Below are positions 1 to 10,400 of a DNA stretch of 64,000 bases, piece after piece (within the stretch, counting starts at the first letter, position 1; each line of letters starts with the position of its first letter). Position numbers and translations under genes: made by a program. The notes under the pieces are model-generated. The model did no database searches. It saw nothing but the letters and a program-made list of their open reading frames with translations, and was not told the DNA's origin. The DNA is taken from assembly GCA_947247005.1 (NCBI GenBank), contig OX365962.1, forward strand, positions 1,833,201 through 1,897,200, written 5' to 3'. The DNA comes from Spisula solida (Eukaryota > Mollusca > Bivalvia > Venerida > Mactridae).

Positions 1-181
1 TGGGAGTTAAGTATTGTTGTTATATTGAGGACACAGGACGTAATTATGCTCCGAACGTTTAATCTCAGTCTCTGTAGTAGAATCGAATTATTTTCGAACA
101 GATTCAATGATATATTTGACATCAATGGACGCAATTTAACATGAAATGAGTTAGAAGAGTTGTTCTCATGTAAAATATAGC

Positions 182-239
182 GGCGATAGCTCAGTGGTAA
201 CACTTCAGAGGTCGTGGGTTCAATCCCTGGCGTGGTAAC
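182..239 (+). repeat. tRNA-derived SINE head or tRNA pseudogene
   Basis: An A box (tagctcagtggt) and a B box (ggttcaatccc) of RNA polymerase III tRNA promoters lie only about 30 bases apart. Most of the anticodon arm is missing, so this cannot be a working tRNA. It is most likely the head of a tRNA-derived SINE or a deleted tRNA copy. Confidence 0.5.
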
Positions 240-779
240 TGGACTCGTCGGAATTTATAATATTTACCACTGTATCTGACCGTGTGTACATTAAATAATA
301 AGGCTGTCTAATAGAAATATTAAGAGCTAGGCGCACTTCTGCTCCGGACACTCCTGTACCTAATGTCTCTCCCTTTCTCTGTGGCTTTCCCTCAATATGT
401 CCTTCTGGTCAAATCATGATGTATCTGTTCTGCTAGAGGACGCACCTGTGTCCTTGTGGCTGCAACACTATATGTAAAGTGCCGTTGAACATGTGTTCGC
501 GTGAAAAATGAGCTACATGTATATAAATCTGGTATATTTATTTATTTTTTTATTTAACATAACTTTAGTATATAAATAACACATGATTACGAGGGTGATA
601 GAATGTAATACAAAACAAAATATCAACAAATGTAAGCAGAACCTAGATTGCCGTTATGAAATATTTTACATGTACATTCTCAGTCCGTTTTAAGCTTCTA
701 ATGATTTGGTGGTTGAAATTGACAAGATTTACTAAAAATAGCATGTGAAATATACACAATTATAATGTCAATAGCATAC

Positions 780-1020
780 CGATACTCTCTAGCAGGGTGC
801 TTTCCGGACTCAAATAGTAACTATTTCTATTAATAGCCCAGCCTCGTTTTTGCCATGTGTTATCGGCGGAGCCTTGATCGAACAAAATATCACCCAACAG
901 GCTTATGGGGAACATACATTGAGAGGTCACGTGAGGTATAATAATACAGATTAACAAGACAAAGAAATAAATACTTCGTCTACTAACACACCTCTCAACC
1001 ATCAAGTCACGTGATACCAT
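780..1020 (-). CDS. first exon of a small secreted protein, gene continues off the left edge
   Basis: Minus-strand exon starting at an ATG at 1020 or, more likely, at 1002, where the protein begins MVERCVSRRS. A basic N-terminus is followed by a hydrophobic stretch (YFFVLLICIIIPHVTS), which is a good signal peptide, and then a mature part starting QCMFPISLLGDILFDQGS. The frame stays open to a donor, GAGAGTATCG|gtatgc, at 780/779 and leaves phase 1. I could not place the next exon with confidence in positions 1-760. The family is not recognised; the mature start resembles extracellular Cys-containing proteins with a CxFP opening, but I would not name it. The 71-bp array immediately upstream repeats the start-codon region of this exon, so the 5' UTR and promoter are unusual. 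The ORF can be opened further upstream only at a TTG, which I reject as a start. Confidence 0.5.
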
Positions 1021-2632
1021 TGTACATGACAAAGATATAAAATACTTCGTCTACTAACACACCTCTCAACCATCAAGTCACGTGATACTATTATACATGA
1101 CAAAGATATAAAATACTTCGTCTACGAACACACCTCTCAACCATCAAGTCACGTGATACCATTGTACATGACAAAGATATAAAATACTTCGTCTACTAAC
1201 ACACCTCTCAACCATCAAGTCACGTGATACTATTATACATGACAAAGATATAAAATACTTCGTCTACTAACACACCTCTCAACCATCAAGTCACGTGATA
1301 CCGTTATACATGACAAAGATATAAAATACTTCGTCTACTAACACACCTCTCAACCATCAAGTCACGTGATACCATCGTACATGACAAAGATATAAAATAC
1401 TTCTTCTACTAACACACCTCTCAACCATCAAGTCTCGTGATACCATCGTACATGACAAAGATATAAAATACTTCGTCTACTAACACACCTCTCAACCACC
1501 AAGTCACGTGATACCATTGTACATGACAAAGATATAAAATACTTCGTCTACTAACACACCTCTCAACCATCAAGTCACGTGATACCATTGTACATGACAA
1601 AGATATAAAATACTTCTTCTACTAACACACCTCTCAACCATCAAGTCACGTGATACCATTGTACATGACAAAGATATAAAAAATACTTCGTCTACGAACA
1701 CACCTCTCAACCATCAAGTCACGTGATACCATTGTACATGACAAAGATATAAAATACTTCGTCTACTAACACATCTCTCAACCATCAAGTCACGTGATAC
1801 CATTGTGCATGGCAAAGATATAAAATACTTCGTCTACTAACACACCTCTCAACCATCAAGTCACGTGATACCATTGTACATGACAAAGATATACAATACT
1901 TCGTCTACTAACACACCTCTCAACCATCAAGTCACGTGATACCATTGTACATGACAAATATATAAAATACTTCGTCTACTAACACACCTCTCAACCATCA
2001 AGTCACGTGATACCATCGTACATGACAAAGATATAAAATATTTCGTCTACTAACACACCTCTCAACCATCAAGTCACGTGATACCATCGTACATGACAAA
2101 GATATAAAATACTTCGTCTACTAACACACCTCTCAACCATCAAGTCACGTGATACCATTGTACATGACAAAGGAATAAAATACTTCGTCTACTAACACAC
2201 CTCTCAACCATCAAGTCACGTGATACCATTGTACATGACAAAGGAATAAAATACTTCGTCTACTAACACACCTCTCAACCATCAAGTCACGTGATACCAT
2301 CGTACATGACAAATATATAAAATACTTCGTCTACTAACACACCTCTCAACCATCAAGTCACGTGATACCATTGTACATGACAAAGATATATAAAATACTT
2401 CGTCTACTAACACACCTCTCAACCATCAAGTCACGTGATACCGTTATACATGACAAATATATAAAATACTTCGTCTACTAACACACCTCTCAACCACCAA
2501 GTCACGTGATACCGTTATACATGACAAATATATAAAATACTTCGTCTACTAACACACCTCTCAACCATCAAGTCACGTGATACCATCGTACATGACAAAG
2601 AAATGAAATCCTTCGTCTACGAACATTCCTCT
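955..2632. repeat. 71-bp minisatellite, about 24 copies, each with a CACGTG E-box and an ATG
   Basis: Copies are spaced 71 bp (cttcgtctac at 974, 1045 ... 2611). Almost every unit holds the palindrome tcacgtga, an E-box of the USF/MITF/MYC type. Read on the minus strand, every unit also carries the sequence around the start codon of the adjoining secreted-protein exon (ATGGTTGAGAGGTGTG). The exon-proximal unit is the one that runs into the coding exon. The array thus lies in the 5' UTR or promoter of that gene and supplies about 23 extra upstream ATGs. Confidence 0.9.
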
Positions 2633-2663
2633 TTACCTCAAGATCTTATTTCTCCAGATACAC

Positions 2664-2711
2664 GGTCGAGTGGTTAGAGTGTCTGTCTCAGGAAGTTTGT
2701 GGGTTCGATCC
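2664..2711 (+). repeat. tRNA-like fragment
   Basis: The A-box-like gtcgagtggttagagtg and B-box-like gggttcgatcc are close together, like a Leu/Ser-type tRNA remnant with a shortened middle. It directly abuts the 49-bp array and is probably a SINE remnant. Confidence 0.35.
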
Positions 2712-4290
2712 ATTGGTAGTTCAAGGTACCCCCGGTTCACCCGGTGTCAAGATAATGTTACTTGGTAGTTCAATGTACCCCCGGTTCACCCGGTGTCAAG
2801 ATAATGTTACTTGGTAGTTCAATGTACCCCCGGTTCACCCGGTGTCAAGATAATGTTACTTGGTAGTTCAATGTACCCCCGGTTCACCCGGTGTCAAGAT
2901 AATGTTACTTGGTAGTTCAATGTACCCCCGGTTCACCCGGTGTCAAGATAATGTTACTTGGTAGTTCAATGTACACTCCGGTTCACCCGGTGTCAAGATA
3001 ATGTTACTTGGTAGTTCAATGTACCCTCCGGTTCACACGGTGTCAAGATAATGTTACTTGGTAGTTCAATGTACCCTCCGGTTCACCCGGTGTCAAGATA
3101 ATGTTACTTGGTAGTTCAATGTACCCTCCGGTTCACCCGGTGTAAAGATAATGTTACTTGGTAGTTCAAGGTACCCTCCGGTTCACCCGGTGTAAAGATA
3201 ATGTTACCTGGTAGTTCAAGGTACCCTCCGGTTCACCCGGTGTAAAGATAATGTTACTTGGTAGTTCAAGGTACCTCCGGTTCACCCGGTGTAAAGACAA
3301 TGTTACTTGGTAGTTCAAGGTACCCCGGTTCACCCGGTGTAAAGATAATGTTACTTGGTAGTTCAAGGTACCCCCGGTTCACCCGGTGTAAAGATAATGT
3401 TACTTGGTAGTTCAAGGTACCCCGGTTCACCCGGTGTAAAGATAATGTTACTTGGTAGTTCAAGGTACCCCCGGTTCACCCGGTGTAAAGATAATGTTAC
3501 TTGGTAGTTCAAGGTACCCCCGGTTCACCCGGTGTTAAGATAATGTTACTTGGTAGTTCAAGGTAACCCCCGGTTCACCCTGTGTAAAGACAATGTTACT
3601 TGGTAGTTCAAGGTACCCCCCGGGTCACCCGGTGTAAAGACAATGTTACTTGGTAGTTCAAGGTACCCCCGGTTCACCCGGTGTAAAGATAATGTTACTT
3701 GGTAGTTCAAGGTACCCCCGGTTCACCCCATGTAAAGATAATGTTACTTGGTAGTTCAAGGTAACCCCCGGTTCACCCTGTGTAAAGACAATGTTACTTG
3801 GTAGTTCAAGGTACCCCCGGTTCACCCGGTGTAAAGATAATGTTACTTGGTAGTTCAAGGTAACCCCCGGTTCATCCTGTGTCAAGATAATGTAACTTGG
3901 TAGTTCTAGGTACCTCCGGTTCACCCGGTGTAAAGATAATGTTACTTGGTAGTTCAAGGTACCCCCGGTTCACCCGGTGTAAAGATAATGTTACTTGGTA
4001 GTTCAAGGTAACCCCCGGTTCACCCTGTGTAAAGACAATGTTACTTGGTAGTTCAAGGTACCCCCCGGGTCACCCGGTGTCAAGATAATGTTACTTGGTA
4101 GTTCTAGGTAACTGCTGGTTCACCCGGCGTCAGGATAATGTTACTTGGTAGTTCTAGGTAACTGCTCGTTTGCCCGAAGTCAAGATAATGATACTTGGTA
4201 GTTCTAGGTAACTGCTCGTTTGCCCGAAGTCAAGACAATGATACTTGGTAGTTCTAGGTAACTGCTCGTTTGCTCGGTGTCAGGAGTGGG
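2712..4290. repeat. 49-50-bp minisatellite, about 32 copies
   Basis: The unit is built around ggtagttcaa, ggttcacccggtg and aagataatgttactt. Copies at the left are uniform; towards the right variants accumulate (ggtaactgctcgtttgcccg), showing directional decay of the array. Long minus-strand ORFs in it are unit translations cycling through frames and are not genes. Confidence 0.9.
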
Positions 4291-4408
4291 TAGTTCCGCA
4301 TACAGTCATCAGTGGTTAGTCACGTAAGACAAGTTTTCATGTGAAGAATGCCTCTGTCATAACCTTTTTCCATCAACGATATTTTACTGAATATTGTATA
4401 CATTACAG

Positions 4409-7400
4409 ACACTGACGTGGATGAAATCGCCACGAAACTTGTCCGTCTGAAGGAACTGGTAAGTGACTGTTTTCTCATGTCATGTGATTTTACAAGCACA
4501 CGTTGTCTTTCGCAAGCCAATTTTATTTGCAATGCGTACGTATATATGTACGGGTAGCTACACGTAGACGTAGTCGTACACGTTCGCTACGCAACCTCTC
4601 TATTGAATAAATAGTTGGTAGTTACCTTCGAGATTTTCCATTTGAGCCAGAACATAATTATAGCTTCATTTTAATATTTACTATAGTCTTTGAAACCAAA
4701 TGGTTAAATGAAACTTACAGCAGACTTCAAAACCTACAGTATGTTTTCATAGACTAGGTCCGAATTAAGGGGAGGTTTTCACAGACTAGTCCGGGTTAAG
4801 GGGAGGTTTTCACAGACTAGTCCGGGTTAAGGGGAGGTTTTCACAGACTAGTCCGGGTTAAGGGGAGGTTTTCACAGACTAGTCCGGGTTAAGGGGAGGT
4901 TTTCACAGACTAGTCCGGGTTAAGGGGAGGTTTTATATAATATAATTAAGAAATAATTTATTATACATAACTACCAAAAAGATAGACAGCATTCAACTTA
5001 ACCAGCCGAGTACAGATAACATAAAAACAATACATTCTACAATTTCACGGCAAATGCCAAACACATAACTGAACGAGAAAATGAACTTCACCGCTAAACC
5101 CAAGTCCCAGCTGTCAACATTCTGAATGACACAGTTTTAGCTGTTAAAAAGCTGAATGACCTAGTTCCAGCCACAGGTAACGGTATCATTGATAAAGAGT
5201 TAAAACAATATTTTCTAAGATATTATATGTTTTTTTGTTTACTCTATATTAATGATACAGTTACCTGTGGTTCCAGCAATACGTTCACAAAACATTAAAC
5301 ACTTGACTACTGTTTCACTATGATCGATTACATTAACGAGATGTACATATTGAATGAATCTACCAACATTTCCTCAAGCGTTAAGGAGGCCCAAGCTACC
5401 TTGTGCGCATGCGCGAAATTTCAAAATAGATAAAATGAACAAAATACAATGGTAGGTCATTAGAAAGCCGTGTATCTCTAAATTTGTATGTCTAAATTTC
5501 AAACTTTGCTAACTTTTCAATCAGCGAGATTATCAACTTTTACTGTATTAGATCAACTTTTCATTGATTTCAGCTTGAAAAACTTGATATACATAGAAAG
5601 GCAGACACTGGAATGTCAGCAACATCAGATGACGTCAAGGAACCAATGGAATCTCGAGATAGGCTGAAGTCATTAATGCGGGACAAACAATATAATGACG
5701 TAGACAAGGAGAACTCCCGTACGCAGCAGATGAAACATTTCATAGACTCCCTTAATGAAGAAGATTTGAACAGACTTAAGGTAATACAACACCCCGGCTA
5801 TTTCTTAGACTCCCTTAATGAAGGAGATTTGAACAGACTTAAGGTAATACAACATCCCGAACATTTAATAGAATCCCTTAATGTAGAAGTTTTAAACATA
5901 TTCGAGGTAATAAAACACCCCGGCTATTTCTTAGACTCCCTAAATTAAGGGAGAAGATTGGAATAGACTTAAGGTAATAAAACACCCCAGAACATTTCAT
6001 AGACTCCTTTAATGTAGAAGATTTGAACATAATTAAGGTAATACAACACCCCGAACATTTCATAGACTCTCTTAATGAAGAAGATTTGAAAAGACTTAAG
6101 GTAATACAACATCCCGAACATTTCATAGACTCTCTTAATGAAGAAGATTTGAAAAGACTTAAGGTAATACAACACCCCAGAACATTTCATAGACTCTCTA
6201 AATGTAGAAGATTTGAACATAATTAAGGTAATACAACACCCCGAACATTTCATAGACTCTCTAAATGTAGAAGATTTGAACATAATTTAGGTAATACAAC
6301 ACCCCGAACATTTCATAGACTCTCTTAATGAAGAAGATTTGAACAGATTTAAGGTTATACAACATCCCGAACATTTCATAGACTATCTAAATGTAGAAGA
6401 TTTGAACATAATTAAGGTAATACAACACCCCGAACATTTCATAGACTCTCTTAATGAAGAAGATTTGAACAGATTTAAGGTAATACAACATCCCGAACAT
6501 TTCATAGACTCTCTAAATGAAGAAGATTTGAACAGACTTAAGGTAACACAACATCCCGAACATTTCATAGACTCCTTTAATGAAGAAGATTTGAACAGAC
6601 TTAAGGTAATACAACATCCCGAACATTTCATAGACTCTCTAAATGAAGAAGATTTGAACAGACTTAAGGTTATACAACATCCGAACATTTCATAGATTCT
6701 CTAAATGAAGAAGATTTGAACAGACTTAAGGTAATACAACATCCCGAACATTTCATAGACTCTCTAAATGAAGAAGATTTGAACAGACTTAAGGTAATAC
6801 AACATCCCGAACATTTCATAGACTCTCTAAATGAAGAAGATTTGAACAGACTTAAGGTAATACAACATCCCGAACATTTCATAGACTCTCTAAATGAAGA
6901 AGATTTGAACAGACTTAAGGTAATACAACATCCCGAACATTTCATAGACTCTCTTAATGAAGAAGATTTGAAAAGACTTAAGGTAATACAACACCCCAGA
7001 ACATTTCATAGACTCTCTAAATGTAGAAGATTTGAACATAATTAAGGTAATACAACACCCCGAACATTTCATAGACTCTCTAAATGTAGAAGATTTGAAC
7101 ATAATTTAGGTAATACAACACCCCGAACATTTCATAGACTCTCTTAATGAAGAAGATTTGAACAGATTTAAGGTTATACAACATCCCGAACATTTCATAG
7201 ACTATCTAAATGTAGAAGATTTGAACATAATTAAGGTAATACAACACCCCGAACATTTCATAGACTCTCTTAATGAAGAAGATTTGAACAGATTTAAGGT
7301 AATACAACATCCCGAACATTTCATAGACTCTCTAAATGAAGAAGATTTGAACAGACTTAAGGTAACACAACATCCCGAACATTTCATAGACTCCTTTAAT

Positions 7401-10400
7401 GAAGAAGATTTGAACAGACTTAAGGTAATACAACATCCCGAACATTTCATAGACTCTCTAAATGAAGAAGATTTGAACAGACTTAAGGTTATACAACATC
7501 CCGAACATTTCATAGATTCTCTAAATGAAGAAGATTTGAACAGACTTAAGGTAATACAACATCCCGAACATTTCATAGACTCTCTTAATGAAGAAGATTT
7601 GAACAGATTTAAGGTTATACAACACCCCGAACATTTCCAAACATCTCTCATGTATTGACATTCCTTAAACTCTCGAAATAAAGATGATTAATGTTTAGTT
7701 AGGGTATCACTGACGTAATTTCTAACCGATTGACACGTATTGAAATATTATTTTGTTAGCACTCGCACCTTGCTGTTATGAAATAATGTAATAAACACAC
7801 CATTCAATGATTGTTTCAATCAATGTCAATGACGCAGCATACTTATTCGATTTTATTCCACCTTAAGAGCGATGTATAGTATCGTGACACACATACCATA
7901 CATATCAGGTTCAGACTGTGACGCACTGTTTCCTACATAATATCGTGAGACACTGTACCCTATATAACAGGTTCAGACCGTGACACACTGTACCCTATAT
8001 AACAGATTCAGACTGTGACGCACTGTACCCTATATAACAGGTTCAGACCGTGACACACTGTACCCTATATAACAGGTTCAGACCGTGACACACTGTACCC
8101 TATATAACAGGTTCAGACCGTGACACACTGTACCCTATATAACAGGTTCAGACCGTAACACACTGTACCCTACATAACAGGTTCAGACCGTGACACACTG
8201 TACCCTATATAACAGGTTCAGACTGTGACACACTGTACCCTATATAACAGGTTCAGACTGTGACGCACTGTACCCTACATAACAGGTTCAGACCGTAACA
8301 CACTGTACCCTATATAACAGGTTCAGACCGTGACACACTGTACCCTATATAACAGGTTCAGACTGTGACGCACTGTACCCTACATAACAGGTTCAGACCG
8401 TAACACACTGTACCCTATATAACAGGTTCAGACCGTGACACACTGTACCCTATATAACAGGTTCAGACCGTGACACACTGTACCCTATATAACAGGTTCA
8501 GACCGTAACACACTGTACCCTACATAACAGGTTCAGACCGTGACACGCTGTACCCTATATAACAGGTTCAGACTGTGACACGCTGTACCCTACATAACAG
8601 GTTCAGACCGTAACACACTGTACCCTATATAACAGGTTCAGACTGTGACACACTGTACCCTACATAACAGGTTCAGACCGTGACACACTGTACCCTATAT
8701 AACAGGTTCAGACTGTGACACACTGTACCCTACATAACAGGTTCAGACCGTAACACACTGTACCCTATATAACAGGTTCAGACCGTGACACGCTGTACCC
8801 TATATAATACGTTCAGACCGTGACACTGTACCCTATATAATACGTTCAGACCGTGACACGCTGTACCCTATATAATACGTTCAGACCGTGACACGCTGTA
8901 CCCTATATAATACGTTCAGACCGTGACACACTGTACCCTATATAATACGTTCAGACCGTGACACGCTGTACCCTATATAATACGTTCAGACCGTGACACG
9001 CTGTACCCTATATAATACGTTCAGACCGTGACACACTGTACCCTACATGATATCGTGACACACTGTACCCTACATATCGTGACACACTGTACCCTACATG
9101 ATATCGTGACACACTGTACCCTACATGATATCGTGACACACTGTACCCTACATGATATCGTGGCACACTGTACCCTACATGATATCGTGACACACTGTAC
9201 CCTACATGATATCGTGGCACACTGTACCCTACATATTATCGTGACACACTGTACCCTACATATTATCGTCATACTTATTTCAAAATACAATTCTTGAACA
9301 CATTTAGAACATTCTAGTTGGAGTACATGTATATAATTTGTACATTGTATATGGTCACATTGACAATGGCATTAAAACTTACATACTATTTATGTATATT
9401 TGCAGTTGTTCAGGAATATTGCGGATAAGGACATCTCGTCTAGTCGAATATCAAACACAAATGAAGGTATGTAATACTAGATTATTTCATCAAGTTGTTT
9501 AATTTCTGGACTTCTTTACATTGCGAATTATCTAGTAATTTATTCGCGTGTTCATGGATTCGCGGCATATCGGATAATTCAGGTTCTAGATATATAAATA
9601 ACTGAATATGGTGATCCATTGTGCTACAGATGTATCCAGTACTGATACGGAGAACAAGCAAGCATCATCCCTACATCAACAGTTAAACGCTATCATACAG
9701 GAAGGTGAGTATAGTCAGTATACATTAAGAAACCATCTGATACCCTGCGCTATTTCCCAGATTCATCATTGCTGTTTCGTGAACCTTTGAAGACATTTAA
9801 ATGTTCTTATGATCTGCGATATTTGGGCGACGCATTTGCGGTCTCTGGATTTAATCCCCGAGTATTCGGTTATATTTATCGGGATGGTAGCTGGATGTAT
9901 TGGTAGAACAATCGATGTGTTCCCGACTACTTGCTTCAGTGTCACTGCCTCGGGAATGTACTCCCGGTAAATATTGGGTGCTTCGGAAGATGTCGGGGAC
10001 AGGTTCTGCAAAAACATAGGGAGTATCGGGAGTATGTGTAATTCTAATGAGTTTTCCCATTGGGACCTAGGCATGAATCGCCGAGTTACCCAAATGACAT
10101 CCGAAGATTTTCCGTGAATGGTCGAGATGTTCCGAATGTTATCCGAAGATTTTCCGTGAATAGCCAAGTTGTCCCGAGTGGAAGTATTGGAGTAAATTGT
10201 TTTGTATTTGTTTTACAGAAAAGAAACCAGGAAAAATCCCAGCTGTTACAATGAAAGGAAAGTTCTTGCCATCCAGGGAAGAAAGTAATTATTTTATGTT
10301 CTATTTATAGACATCATTATTAGTGACGTGTTCTATTTATAGACATCTTTATTAGTGACGTGTTCTATTTATAGACATCAATATTAGTGACGTGTTCTAT

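Noticed and set aside
760..1032. Start of the leftmost gene at 1032
   Set aside because: That codon is TTG; the first real ATGs are at 1020 and 1002, and 1002 gives the better signal peptide.
3166..3957. Minus-strand ORFs with NYQVTLSLHRVNR repeats
   Set aside because: They are translations of a 49-50-bp minisatellite whose frame changes with each unit-length variant; there is no start context, domain or splice site.
5878..7651. Minus-strand ORFs rich in CSGCCITLSLFKSS
   Set aside because: Antisense shadows of the 63-bp donor array.
6339..7658. Plus-strand ORFs of up to 166 codons as separate genes
   Set aside because: They are in the donor array downstream of an in-frame stop and lack their own acceptor; better explained as amplified exon ends.
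955..9275. CRISPR-like regular repeats
   Set aside because: The arrays are head-to-tail units without unique spacers, in a spliced eukaryotic genome, and no cas genes are present.
9008..9297. ORFs on both strands with YHVGYSVSR or HCTLHDIV repeats
   Set aside because: The 27-bp unit is divisible by three, so several frames stay open by chance.
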